Positions 1 to 11,319 of a stretch of 64,000 nt of DNA are shown piece by piece. Every line of letters starts with the position of its first letter. The first letter of the stretch is position 1. The stretch is from Melitaea cinxia (Eukaryota; Arthropoda; Insecta; Lepidoptera; Nymphalidae). Under the pieces are notes generated by a model. That model saw only the letters and a program-made list of their open reading frames with translations. It did not search any database and was not told where the DNA came from. The position numbers were made by a program, and so were the translations under genes. The DNA lies in the NCBI RefSeq assembly GCF_905220565.1, contig NC_059401.1, positions 7,093,001 through 7,157,000 of the forward strand, written 5' to 3'.

Positions 1-309
1 AAAACTACCCTCTGGCTAGAGGTTTGGGCAGTACATTAGAGCCTTTCGCTAGTATTCCGCAGAATTTGTCAGTGGTGTAGGCAGTCATTATTTATGAATA
101 TTCTTTAAAATTTATCCAACGTTCATTTTTAACTGGGGTAAAACTAATAACTGTGTTTGTTCTGAAACAAAAAAAAATCGACAGAAACTTACTTTTAAAA
201 AAACTACTTGCTTTAATTTAAATAGCACCACGCGACGCTTTTTTTCGATTAAGTACATCACTGTTTTAAAAATAAAGAATAAAAATGTGATCTCTACAAT
301 TTATTTCAG
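1..309. other. Intron of the ABCG gene at the window edge
   Basis: AT-rich sequence ending in the acceptor TTATTTCAG at 301-309. I see no coding or repeat signature in it. Confidence 0.5.
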
Positions 310-3300
310 ATAATAATTCAACGGAAGCTGAATCTCTCCTTCATTCAAATATTGTTATAATAGACGGTTATACAGCCAATTTTAGACAGCAAATGTGTGC
401 TCTTCTTAGAAGAGGTTATATAGGAGCACTACGAGATGTCCACTTAACTCAGGTTTATTGCTTTTAACTAATTTAATTGCTTATATGATTTTTTTTTAAA
501 ACTAGTTCGGCTAACAACCGTACGTCCCAGTTGATGGTGAGTGGCTACCGTAGCCTATAGACGCTTACAATACCAAAAGCATCGCAAGCGCGTCGCCGGC
601 TGTACCCCTGACCCTCCTCAGTAGCTTGGGCCATCAACACAAGAACACAACATTACTTCAGAGCAGTCTTATTTAGCTGTAATCTTCTGTAAGGTTGAGG
701 TTCTTTAACAGACGGACGGGCAGATTCAGATGTTGATACCCTATACCATTTCTTCTAACGTAAGTTTATAATTATATAATTATCGAAACAAACATCTGAC
801 ACAGGGTTGTCACGTGACAATAAATATTGTACAAGTATGAAATAAATATCTTGATCAAAATTTGTAGCAGTCCGAGTGGGGAAAAAATTAAAACTAAAAC
901 TTACCTCAATGTCTTTCAATCTAATTTTGGTAATACATTAAATTTCACTACGAGCGTTGTTATTATTTTACACTTATAAAAATAATCTACTAAATGATTA
1001 TATTTATCATAAAATTAAGTAATCAAGTTTGTGTGTACCTACGAGCTAAAACATTACTTTTGCAGTTGTTTAACTTAATAACAATAAGTATGATTAAATT
1101 TATATAATTAAAAAAATGAACTGTGACACTATCGGGTTGTTCTGTCTTTATTAACGATGTTAAGAATTAATTTATTCAATATATGTTTTTTTTTTTATTT
1201 ATTAAAACTACTTTGATCATGGCACTCGGTAATACTTTATTCTCCATCAAGAAGTCTTCATATGCTTTAGGATGCAACGTAATGCGAAAGAAAGTCTTTC
1301 GCTACCACGGGGGCAATCTTTCTGTAATTTCTTAGCCAAATATTGCATTTTTAATTTTTATGATTTTATTTTTGTGTTACACACACATTAGGAAATTCTA
1401 AACATTTTTTAATATAATATCAAAAATCGACCGTTCCAGCGGGATCTAACTTGCATCTTCGACTGACCGTGTCGGTGCTCTAGTCAATTATGCTATGGAA
1501 CGATGTACTCACTAGTTTGAAATTTTTGATATGATGATTTTATATTCGGTCTAAGCGATTATTATCAGCGATAATTATTATAAGCGATTATTGCATTTTT
1601 CTGTAATATTGATGTCGCTGAGGAAATGCGGTGTATTTAGTTTTAAGAGCCATTTCACAAAAATCGGTAACAATCCGCGAAATTGTAATATTTTGACGTC
1701 GTTAATCTTAGTGTTGGATGCAATAATGTAATTTATATTCTTGAAATATAATAAAGCAACCTTTGTTGTAGTCCATAGTCGGATCAGAATTTTGATTTAT
1801 ATTATGTGTATAAAATTATTAACCTTTTCATCAGCCTCCTCCCTGGTTAAACGGTCGCAATGTATACTTTGAAGTCCTACTTTTCAATAACCTCTACGTT
1901 GAAACCATTTTAAAAAAATATCATAATATGTGGAATATAATTTTGTTGAGCACTATCGCAGAGTTTTATTCCATTTGTATCTCTATAAAAGATTAAAAAA
2001 AATTAAAGTTACGAATATTTTCCAAATAAGTACAATTTTAAAAGCGATATTTTTCTTAGAAAACTAAGAAATTTTAACGAACTATCTTCATCGAAGTAAA
2101 CTTACATCATTAAGGAATACAAAAAAAATAATTAAAAGATGTAATCATTTTTAATACATTTTATATTAAATAATAAAAAGATAGTATATATTACCACGCA
2201 TCAAGCCCAGTAAATCAGTCGAGCGCTAGCGCTCTTAGAGGTAAGGTCCACGCCAAATTTTGCGCGGCCGTCTCTTACGCTCCCACGCGCCAAGCGCCTG
2301 TTGTTATAGCGGATAAACCGCATTTGATACTTTCGTAATAAAATATAAATAAAATAAACATATTACGAAAATGACTGTAAAATAATATAATGATAATTTC
2401 TGTAAACAAATGTATAATTTAATTTTCTTTTCTCACATTATCAATACAAATAGGCATTTCAATCTGTTTGTCTTGTTATTTGTTAATTAATATGTTTGTA
2501 GGTGTCGATGTCATAAAATGCTATTTTATTCATATCGTAAATATTAGATTCATTCGTAAACTGAAAAAACTAAATCAATTTAAAAAAATTTGTTTCATAA
2601 AATTGATTTTTTATTTTTATTTTAAATTTATTGACTGTTGTTATATAACATACTTGAAATTTTTAACAAATTAATTATGTAAAAAACATTTTATATCATA
2701 GTTATAATTTTTATTATACATCAGAAAATGATCAAGATGGTCTTTTGGTTGTCACACTATATTTACTAGCACAAAGATCTCGCGGCACGTACGACTCGCG
2801 CGATGCGACCAAATTTACCTAAACTTGCAGAGCGTAAAATTGTGAAATAGCTCTTAATACAGGCTCAAGGACTGATCGTCCTACGTAATATACTCGTATA
2901 ATATAAAGATGACATGATTTTTTTGCAATTTGTTTTTTTTTTTCTTACGAAATGACCTTGGTATTTTAGGATATTAAACAATTTAAGATATAATAAACAA
3001 AATCATCAATGAACGTTGGATCATTGGCATTTTCAAATTTTGTTTATAAAATCAAATATTCGCATTCATTTACATACAAGTTTTCGTTTGTTGTGTTTAT
3101 CTAATTTCGTTTCTCTGCAAATAAAATTCTTACTTACTTATATAAGATATTAAAAATGAATTTTCTATTATATTATTACAAATTATTTTTCAGATACGAC
3201 TAATATGTCACCTACTAGTAGCGTTGTTGCTAAGCGCACTCTACTACGGAGCAGGCGCAGAAGCAGGGCGCATGATCTCCAACACGGGCTGCCTTTTCTT

Positions 3301-6300
3301 CTTTTTACTTTTTCTATTTTTTTCCAACGCCATGCCAACAATACAAACATGTAAGTAATTAAAATAATGCAAAGTATCTCGACTTAGTAAAGTCTCAAAA
3401 ATCGCTTCTATAAATAGTTCATAGTGACGACGAACACATATAAACGCATTTTTATTCATAGACTGATTTTCATATAAGAGTTGGGTCCATAACATGTAAT
3501 CAAAAATTATTCGTAATCCTGATTCATTGGAAAGTAAGTCGCCGAACCCCAGATTAAAAAAAATCTGGGGTACGCCGACTGTGGAAGTACTTCAACTTTA
3601 CAGAAAATCACAACAAAATAAAACTGCTTTCAAGCAGTGTTGTGTTCCTGTGATGAGTAAGGTGACCAGAGCTCCTGGAGGGAATTGGAGGTAGGGTTGG
3701 TAACGAGCAAAAGTACAGACAGACAAACATTTGAAAACGTTTTTAATTTATCATTACCATCAACGTATTACAGTCCACTGCTGGACGTAAATCTCCCCAG
3801 GTTACACCACAAGACCAAATTAGCCACTTTAGCCATCCAGTCACCACCAGCTACCGTCTTCAAGTCGTCGGTTCATCTGGTAGGAAGGCCTAAGTTTCCA
3901 AAGCTATGGCCTCTATTCGAGAACCTTCTTGCTCTACCGACCATCAGTGCTACGACAAAAGTGACCAGACCACTGCCCCTTCAGTTTGCTACACTTCTGA
4001 ACTATCTATTTCAGTAACTTTCGTCTTCTGCCGGACAGTCTCATTTCGGATATGGTCTCTTATTGATATCCCGAGCATAGACGTCTCCATAGCTTTTTGC
4101 GTGACGTGCAGTCGGTTGGTCAGCTTAACCGCCAACTTCTATGACTCCGTATGTCATGACTGTTAGGACGCATTGGTCGAATATCTTGAGCTAAAAGCTT
4201 TGTGAAAGGATGTTCCAAAAATGTTACGCAGCTTTCCAAACACTACCCAGCCCAGTTGTACTCGTCTGGCGATTTCACCTTCGAAGTTTTGCCAGTCCAC
4301 AAAGGCCATACAAAGAGCCTAATAAAATTATATTCTTCTGTCTTTTGTATATAATGTAGGTGATAAAGAAAATAGTTTATTTAATAGAATTATTAGGATT
4401 ACTCAAATAATAATTAACATATTTGTTTGCTCGTTTTAGTTCCAGTGGAGTCATCTGTGGTCCTTCAAGAACATCTCAACAAATGGTATTACTTATCGAC
4501 ATACTGCGCTTCTAAAATAATGATCGACTTACCAATACAAGTAAATTTAATATTTTCCTCACCAAATTAAAGATTAATTAAGTAATAATTCAAGTAACTA
4601 ATATTTTTTTCAAAGTTATTTTTTTTTTAATTCCATACATGAAACAAGGAAGTGATTCTAGCTTAAAAATATTTTGCTTTGTTAGGCCTTAACTAATAAT
4701 TAGCTATACATTCTTATCTTATAATAATTAAGTAATATTATATTCTGGATGTATACACTGTACATAAAGGACACCAACCCGCCTGTCCAGCGTGGTGACT
4801 ATGGGCAACACACATGAGTTCACACCATTTTTGACGTGAACTTGTGAAGGCCTATGTCCAGCAGTGGACTGTAATAGGCTGAAATGATGATGATGATGAT
4901 TATGATGAACCCAAAATAACGTTTTTTACAATTTTTGTCTGTCTGACTGTTTGTTCCGGCTAATCTTTAAAACCACTGGGCCGATTTAGACTTGACTTTC
5001 ACTGGCAGAGATAGCTGATGTAATAAGGAGTAACTTAAGCTACTTTTATTTTTAGAAATGTATTTATTTTATAACTCTGCGAACTGAAAAATAACTTTTA
5101 TTGTTAAATTCCACGCGGACGAAGTCGCGGGCACAGCTAGTACTATATAAAATATATATATTCTTTATTACACTTTAAAAAAAATTACAGTTATTTGTAT
5201 ACAAATTTAGTTAGCAACGGTGGACTTATCTCTAGAAGAGATCTCTTCCAGCCAACCTGTGGTAGTGGAACTAATGTTACATAGCAGACTAAGAAAATGC
5301 AGTAATGTAGACATCATACAGATTCTTGAAAATAAAAACCTAATTAAATAATATTCATAACATCATGCAATATACATATACATACTATATATAATATACT
5401 ATCATACAAACCACTACTTATATAAGAATATACACATATATATTACATATATATTTATATAAAATACATACGTATTATACAATACACAGTAAAAGTAATA
5501 TCAATGAGAAGATATTTACAGATTATTTTGAGCGAGGAGATGTTGTTTCAGCTTTTTTTTAAAGGTATAGATAGAAGGACTAAGTTGGATATATTTAGGA
5601 AGTTTGTTCCAGAGCGATGCACCATATACCGAAAAAGAGTGCAAGCGGAATTTGGTGTTGCACTACGTCGAGCATCGTAGTGATGCAAGACCGCCTAGAC
5701 CGTGAGGGAGAAGGGAGAATTTGGAAACGAGAACGTAGGTATGCAGGAGAATTAAGATCATGGAGTACTCTGTAAAGGAATGACAGAATGTGTATATCAC
5801 GGCGAAGGCGGATTGGAAGCCATTTAAGTTGAGCTCGAAAGTTTGATATGTGGTCATACTTACGTAAACCAAAAATAAAGCGAATAGCGAGATTTTGAAG
5901 ACGCTCTAGTTTGTTTAGTTGCTCCGAAGTCGCATCCAAGTAGCATACATCAGCGTAGTCAAGTATAGGGAGAAGAAGGGATTGCGCAAGCATAATTTTG
6001 GTTGAAAAAGGAAGAAAAAATTGAAGACGTTTGAGAGAGTGGAAAGTGTGATGCATACGTTTGCTGACCTCATTGATATGAGCCACCCAGGTCATGTTAC
6101 AATCCATTATTAGACCCAAATTTTTCACTTTATTAGAATAAGGGATTGCAATACTAGATAGCTGAACCTATGGTATTGAATTCCAGTTAATTTTGCATCT
6201 CAATCTGCTGCTGCCAAAAATTATACACTGAGAAATAGAAAGAAGATAAGAAATATAAAAGAGATAGAATTCAGAAAATCGGTTACCATAACCACACATT

Positions 6301-9186
6301 TCCACATATATTAAACCGTAAATAACCGCGTAAAAGACAATGTAGAAAGATTAAATAATCTGACATTTAAACGTATTGTTGTGTTTAGTTATTTTACTTA
6401 TGATGTGCACAATTATTAACGATGATTCAAATAGGATAGGAAATAAAGGCAGAATGTGACGTAGGATTCTACTAGTGAAAGAATTTTTAAAAGTCGGTTC
6501 CATAATTTTTGAGTTAATGTTTCCTCTTTATAATATTAGTGGCTCACATTCCAACTTCACCGTGAAATCCATAACCTTTCTTTTCTCCATAACATAGTCC
6601 ATGACCAAAATTCTCCCTCCTACCTTCGGTCCCGTTTCCATCTTCTCCCTCATTCATCATCTAACTCGTTCTAGGAAGTCTTGCAGATCAATGCTCGAAA
6701 TCCCGAGACATAACACTAATTTTATAATCAATTCCTGGACAATATGTGCTGCAACACATTGGACTCATTTACCGATAGTTATCCAAGAAAGCACTTGAAT
6801 TTATGCTTTCAAGGACAAGCTAAGGAATCATCATTTTTTCTTCAAAATGTTGAACCTCTAATAATTGTTGTACTCTCAATAAATGTATTTATGTATATAT
6901 GTATGTATGTAAGTATGTATGTATGTATGTATGTATGCATGTATGTATGAATGTATGTATGTATGTATGGTTGTATGTATGTATGTAATTATATATGTAT
7001 TTTATATCACTAATTTTGAATGTATAGATTACAAAATAGATTTATGGCTTTATTATTATTTTTAACATTTTTGTTCTTTTTTTTACTTTATCACTCTTAC
7101 GCTAATGTGTCCCGCGGTAACATCGTTTCTCTCCACCATGTGTAGACTGGTAGAGATCTCTTATAGAAATAAGTTCACCCTTGCCAACATCTTTTGTAAA
7201 AATAATTTATAATATGTTTTTAAAGTGCAATAAAGAATATAATATTAGTAGATATATTCATCATATTTGTTTCAGTTACTATGTGCTACAGTATTTGTAC
7301 TACCAGCATGGTACTTAACTTCGCAACCCAATGAACCGTATAGAATCGGATTAGCTTGGCTGATCTGTGCACTCATCACGATACTCGCTCAAACTTTCGG
7401 GCTGGTGATTGGAGCTGCATGTGGAGTAAAGGTAAGATATGATTTAACAATCCTGTAAACATGTCGAGGTGACATTTGTGTTACAATATATATATATATA
7501 TTTAAGATATATGAAGTATTAATTAATGCTGTAACAATTTTACTATATAAAGAAGGAAAAATGCTTGATGATTTTATCGAAATAAAAGTATTTCCACATA
7601 AGAAAAATTTTAAAGCGATGTTTGGTACAAAATACTTCCAAAGCAGTTGTTCCATCGTTAAATTATAAAACAAAATCATTGTAATTGTTTAGGATAGCTA
7701 AATAATACAATGAAGTCACTTTATTTCAGAGTCTGTTTTACAATTATTCGACATTTAATACGACCTTTGTAAAGCGTATGCAGTGACATCTGCCCACAAA
7801 AAGCTTCATCTTGCAAATGCTTATTTATTATATTCCATGGAGAGTTCATTGATGACGTCATGTCTGTTGCATCCGTTTTTCCCAAGTATTGACGACGCTG
7901 TCATAGCGCTGGGTGGTAGCTTATTTCAAAACACTCGTATAGGTAACAAAATTTTAAAACTAAGTTTCCACTTTGTATCTCTTGATAACTTATGAAGAAG
8001 TTTAATTCACTTTATTATATTATTATTTTACAATAACGTGATTGTAAATCTGTGTAGGCCAAAAACTCTGGACACCTTACTCACCACAGAAACACAACAA
8101 AACACTGATCGACTTCATAACACTACTGGTTATTCATGTAGCTGTGATCTTCTGTAATTGATAACATTATTGGTTATTTATGTAGCTATGATCTTCTGTA
8201 ATTGATAACACTATTGGTTATTTATGTAGCTGTGATCTTCTGTAAGGTTGAAGTACTTCGCTAGTTGGGCTGCTCCAAATTTTGGGAAGGATATTTTCTG
8301 CTGAGCCTTAACCTCAATATGCTTCATTAAAAGCTTTTATTTAACTTTCAATGTATGTATGTAAATATGTGTGCATGTTTGTTATTTTTAATGAATTCCT
8401 GCAATATGAGTATATAAAAGGGCTTGCTGAGAATAACTTGAAAAATAAATTGACGTCACTCTAAACCCAATATGATGGACTTCTAACTAATTATTTTATA
8501 CTTTCCTACAATATGAGTGTCAAATGACAGGTCTTGCTGGAAAAGGTTTTTTACCAGCAAATTTATATTTATAGCTTTTAATACTTATTGGGTTGAACTG
8601 AGGTAGGACATAGCAGGAAACTACAAAAAAAAAATAGTAAATTAAGACATAATTCAATATTATATTTCTAAAATAATAAATCTAAATAAATTTGTTGGAT
8701 TATATTGTATGTTACATTAACGCTGTAACATCACCAATTTCAGTCTTAAAACGTAATTTCATAAAATGTTTATTATTTCTTCAATCTGAATAGTTTAATA
8801 TCTTGACACTAATAAATAAATATTTTTATTCTTTCTTACAGCTCGGCCTATTCGTCATTCCAGCTGCAAATATTCCAATGCTTATGTTCTCCGAATTCTT
8901 CATTCCTTATCACGAAATGCCATCGTACCTACAACCATTTGCATATTTGTCTTACTTTCGGTATGCATTCGATGCATTAATGCAAACTGCGTATGGATTC
9001 GGTCGCAGTGCTCTTCCTTGCCATGCAGATTTTTGTTTATTCAAACGACCTGATAAATATCTAGACTACTTAGGTCTTTCGCAAAATCTAAGAGCTGATA
9101 TTGTAGCTATCGTTATATGGATTGTACTACTGAAGTTATCACTAATATGTGTATTAAAATATAGAGTCTTTAAGGCTTGTAGGTAA
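310..9186 (+). CDS. ABCG-family half-transporter, 3' part (transmembrane half)
   Basis: Five exons join in phase: 310-452, 3194-3350, 4440-4540, 7276-7431 and 8842-9186 (stop TAA). Each lies between AG and GT sites, and together they encode about 300 residues. The order matches the membrane domain of the ABCG1/4-like subfamily: a cytosolic lead-in with RRGYIGALRDVHLTQ, two hydrophobic helices (CHLLVALLLSALYYGAGA; CLFFFLLFLFFSNAMPT), the loop LQEHLNKWYYLSTYCASK, a helix pair ending FGLVIGAACGVK, then IPMLMFSEFF. An extracellular loop with CHADFC carries the cysteine pair typical of these proteins, and a last helix and a basic tail follow. The nucleotide-binding domain must lie upstream, outside the window, so the gene is truncated by the window edge. 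By family, such proteins dimerise and export lipids or sterol-like compounds; the actual substrate cannot be read here. The introns carry many mobile-element fragments. A possible AATAAA lies near 9334. Confident on family, not on subtype. Confidence 0.88.
483..770 (-). mobile_element. SINE-like repeat, minus orientation
   Basis: Read on the minus strand this matches two other copies in the window (3530-3720 plus, and split copy 19486-19990 plus). They share the blocks CCTTACAGAAGAT, an AGCAGTG-type block, TGTTGTGTT and GATGCTTTTGGTATTG. The class is inferred from its size and repetition, not from a visible RNA polymerase III promoter. Confidence 0.55.
771..3193. other. ABCG intron, mostly AT-rich with no recognised gene
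   Basis: Long AT-rich intron. At 1210-1330 there is a short GC-richer block with a possible minus-strand coding remnant that I cannot name. At 2200-2310 a GC-rich patch contains the 14-bp perfect palindrome GAGCGCTAGCGCTC (2221-2234). Nothing else is recognisable. Confidence 0.4.
3530..3720 (+). mobile_element. SINE-like repeat, plus orientation, with strong 5' hairpin
   Basis: Same family as 483-770: TACTTCAACTTTACAGAA, then CAAGCAGTGTTGTGTTCCTG, then GGTGACCAGAGCTCC. An almost perfect inverted repeat (3537-3579) with a CCCCAGATT stem sits at its start. It lies in the ABCG intron 180 bp downstream of an exon. Confidence 0.5.
3740..4320 (-). pseudogene. RTE-type reverse transcriptase 3' end, heavily decayed
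   Basis: Minus-strand translation shows the C-terminal signature of RTE-clade elements across several frames: EIARRVQLGWVVFGKLRN (about 4290-4235), a block equivalent to the LKVAQRAMERAMLGVS region, and TDDLKTVAGGDWMA near the end. The familiar tail GTCCAGCAGTGGACTGTAAT follows on the minus strand around 3790-3770. Stops and frameshifts are frequent, so it is a dead fragment inside an ABCG intron. Confidence 0.65.
4742..5140 (+). mobile_element. Non-autonomous Helitron split by an RTE-derived SINE tail
   Basis: The fragment GGATGTATACACTGTACAT (from about 4748) and the sequence after 4908 (AAAATAACG, then TTTTTACAATTTTTGTCTG) together match the two complete Helitrons at 30935-31256 and 31482-31821. 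The 3' end reads GCGGACGAAGTCGCGGGC and then ACAGCTAG, ending at 5140 and followed by T, as Helitron ends require. The 5' terminus is missing. The interval 4775-4905 is a separate insertion (next entry). Confidence 0.7.
4775..4905 (+). mobile_element. RTE-derived SINE fragment with (ATG)n tail
   Basis: Contains CCAGCGTGGTGACTATGGGC and then GGCCTATGTCCAGCAGTGG, ACTGTAATAGGCTGAAATG and an ATG/TGA repeat. The same string occurs at 29690-29850 and, inverted, at 35146-35515. It interrupts the Helitron of the previous entry. Confidence 0.65.
5145..6175 (-). mobile_element. Jockey-like LINE, 5'-truncated, with RT C-terminus and 3' UTR
   Basis: A minus-strand frame at 6128-5595 encodes the C-terminal third of a non-LTR reverse transcriptase: KNLGLIMDCNMTWVAHI, LLPILDYADVCYLD, LERLQNLAIRFIFGLRKYDH. 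The catalytic domain is missing. The 3' UTR (5594-5145) includes the stem-loop at 5228-5242 and ends AAGTGTAATAAAGAATATA, like the copies at 7000-7260 and 27060-27325. It is dead on arrival, in an ABCG intron. Confidence 0.75.
5228..5242 (-). repeat. LINE 3'-UTR stem-loop, copy a
   Basis: ATCTCT-AGA-AGAGAT, a perfect six-base-pair stem. It is the T-A version of the hairpin shared by six LINE fragments here. Confidence 0.6.
6890..7000 (+). repeat. (TATG)n microsatellite
   Basis: Imperfect tetranucleotide repeat with occasional substitutions, between a LINE coding remnant and its 3' UTR. Confidence 0.9.
7156..7170 (+). repeat. LINE 3'-UTR stem-loop, copy b
   Basis: ATCTCT-TAT-AGAAAT, the same hairpin with one mismatch. 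Confidence 0.5.
8050..8310 (-). mobile_element. SINE-like repeat with internal 44-bp triplication
   Basis: Minus-strand copy of the 483-770 family (GTGATCTTCTGTAAGGTTGA near its end). A 44-bp unit starting ATAACACTAT is repeated at 8117, 8161 and 8205 with few changes. It is intronic in the ABCG gene. Confidence 0.6.
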
Positions 9187-9205
9187 ATGCAGTATTAGTG
9201 AAAGA

Positions 9206-9245
9206 AATATATATAATATATTCTTTATTGCACTAAATTATTAAT
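9206..9245 (-). mobile_element. LINE 3'-terminal scrap
   Basis: ATATTCTTTATTGCACT is the reverse complement of the LINE terminus AGTGCAATAAAGAATAT found at 7240 and 27310. It lies just after the ABCG stop codon, possibly in its 3' UTR. Confidence 0.5.
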
Positions 9246-9418
9246 TTTAGTGAAAGGTGATATTGCTTAAAAAGTTTTTTCTATGGATCTGAACAAAACG
9301 AGTAATAAAAATTACATGCATTTTTATTGTAAATAAATTTTATAAAAGTTATAGTGTATAAGTAAAATTAAAATTAAAAATTCAAATCTAAAAGTATAAT
9401 CACTTTTAATCCTTTTTA

Positions 9419-9500
9419 TCTATGCAAATAAATAAAATTGAAGTGTCTGTTTGTGATATTAAATGGATGTATACACGGTACATATACGCTAAAAAGGTAT
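9419..9500 (+). mobile_element. Helitron 5' end fragment
   Basis: TCTATGCAAATAAATAAAAT followed by GAAGTGTCTGTTTG and GGATGTATACACGGTAC matches the 5' terminus of the Helitrons at 31256 (minus) and 31482 (plus). The 3' half is absent. Confidence 0.6.
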
Positions 9501-9612
9501 TGTGCCCCGGGCACGAGTTAAGCTCGCTACGCCACTGGGTCAAAGTAGCAGTCACGATAGTTGACTGATGCGTAGAGGTCGCGAACTCAATCCCCGCGCC
9601 TAAGAAATATTT
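9500..9612 (+). mobile_element. tRNA-like SINE candidate
   Basis: Contains AGCTCGCTACGCCACTGGGT and, 60 bp on, a degenerate T-arm-like GGTCGCGAACTCAATCCC. This could be a decayed tRNA-derived SINE head. The B box is imperfect, so confidence is low. Confidence 0.3.
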
Positions 9613-9654
9613 TTATAAACATTATTGATGTTTACTGTGAATAAATTTGTGTTT

Positions 9655-9965
9655 TTAACCGATTTCAAAAAAGGAGGAGGTTACTCAATTCGACCGTATA
9701 TAAATATTTTTTTGTGTATGTTCGGGGATAACTTTTTTATGAACCGATTTTGATAATTCTTTTTTGTTGGAAAGGAGATATATCAAGAGTGGTACCATGA
9801 TAAGGAAACCAGGATCTGCGATGGAATCCCAAAGAAATCGAGGGGAACCCTCAAAAATCGTAGTGACGACCAGTGCGTTTGTTAATTTTTTTTCGTCTAC
9901 TTACGTTGTATTACTTGTCGATGTAATTGAAGTCAGTTTTGTTTCGTTTGGTTGCAAACACAATT
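9655..9965 (-). repeat. Module A, truncated, minus orientation
   Basis: Starts TTAACCGATTTCAAAAAAGG and ends in TTGCAAACACAATTA. The middle holds TTGATAATTCTTTTTTGTTG and AAGGAAACCAGGATCTG. Internal units are missing compared with the copies at 43077 and 48947. Confidence 0.8.
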
Positions 9966-10690
9966 ATCAGATAAAAAATTGTAAACTAGCTTAATAACGA
10001 GCTTAATATAATTAAGAGTAAACATTTACATGGTAATAAAATTTATGTTTAAGATACAATATATTGAATAATTCTTTTAAACAAAATTATTGTTATGGAA
10101 TACAAAACTTCGTAACCATAAATTCAAATGGAAAATGTAGTATAACAGATTAAAAAGGTGATTAGTAAAATTTAAAAAATTTCTTAATCAAATAGATACT
10201 CTTGAAATCAATCAACTAAGGTATGTTATGTATAGGAAAATGTACGTTTTCGCTTAAAAATCAATCGTTACAAGTTTACACTCAAGCGTTGTTTTATCTC
10301 GTTTCTAAGGTAGTTTTTCCTGTTTCTTACTACCACTTAAAATCTCATCGCAATATTAAAAACGTATTTTATTTTTCAATTCAATTTTTTTATTTTGATT
10401 ATTTTAATTCAAAATTGGGTATTTACCCAATATATGTGGTGGGGAGAAAATGAGGATGGAAATCCGAATGTCAGTAAATTTAAATAGTATCATATGCACT
10501 TTACAAAATTAATAATAAAAATAAATGAAAAATATTTAAAAAAATCGGATGAGCCGTTTGAAGTTAATGGGGCTAAAAGTGGATATGGAAAACAGAATGC
10601 CTGTGAATTTATCCTAATGTTTTATCAAATGAAAGAGAACTGAAAAAGAATATTAATGACTCGAATATGTTAATTAATCGAGAGTGTTTA
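9966..10690. other. AT-rich intergenic stretch
   Basis: No gene, RNA or repeat that I can identify. Confidence 0.4.
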
Positions 10691-10930
10691 TTTATTTATT
10701 TATTTTATTTATTCTTAATGTACACCGAAATACAAACACATATAAAGAAAGACACAATAGAAGATGTACAAAGGCGATCTTATCGCCAAATAGCGATCTC
10801 TTCCAGATAACCTTTGGGTACAGGACACGATACAGTAGCAGCGGTTAAGGTGTGCACAAATTAAGGAGTAAAGATCAATTATAAATAGGTAAAAACTTAA
10901 CTTTAAAAGTGTTCTTAGTTTCGTTTGATG
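10690..10930 (-). mobile_element. LINE 3'-UTR fragment
   Basis: Minus strand: a stem-loop at 10782-10797 followed by a simple TTTA-type tail. It shares TACACCGAAA with 36740-36780 and the GCGATCTCTTCCAG block with 24520 and 36805, so it is the second LINE subfamily of this window. Confidence 0.6.
10782..10797 (-). repeat. LINE 3'-UTR stem-loop, copy d
   Basis: ATCGCC-AAAT-AGCGAT, five perfect pairs. It is the G-C version of the hairpin. Confidence 0.55.
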
Positions 10931-10989
10931 AGAAAATTGATAAAAAGCCGTTTTATAATTATGGTTATGGTGTCAGAAAATTGGGACAT

Positions 10990-11286
10990 GGAAATAAAAA
11001 AAAGGTATTTTATTCGTAACAAATAAAGGTACAATTCACACTTTTACAATTAAGGTTATATCAATAAATGTGTTCACAATTAAAGTGCACCTGTTATCTG
11101 AACTAGTAAGATAACTGTATCTCAGAATGACAGGGTTCTCCCCTCTAGGAATCTATATTTGATTACACAATTGGACGTGAAGTGTAATACAGAGCAAACA
11201 ATAGTTAACTAAATAAAATAAAATATACATGTGATTGTATGTATGTGTTTGTGTGTGTGCGTGTGTGTGCGTGTGTGTGCGTGCGA

Positions 11287-11319
<33 letters not shown>

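Larger units (their letters stand above)
6540..7262 (+). mobile_element. Jockey-like LINE 3' fragment with 3' UTR and TATG microsatellite
   Basis: The plus frame from 6601 resembles the C-terminal end of LINE reverse transcriptases (an aromatic residue, then LPIVIQEST). A (TATG)n tract follows at 6890-7000, then a 3' UTR (7000-7262) nearly identical to 27060-27325: ATCACTAATTTTGAATGTAT, TCCCGCGGTAACATC, GACTGGTAGAGATCTCTTA, ending GTGCAATAAAGAATATAAT. The element ends only about 14 bp before the acceptor of the ABCG exon at 7276. Confidence 0.65.

Noticed and set aside
7783..7995. A 70-codon plus frame inside the ABCG intron, possibly an extra exon
   Set aside because: The exons at 7276-7431 and 8842-9186 join in phase and match the family without a gap of this size; the frame has no family signature.
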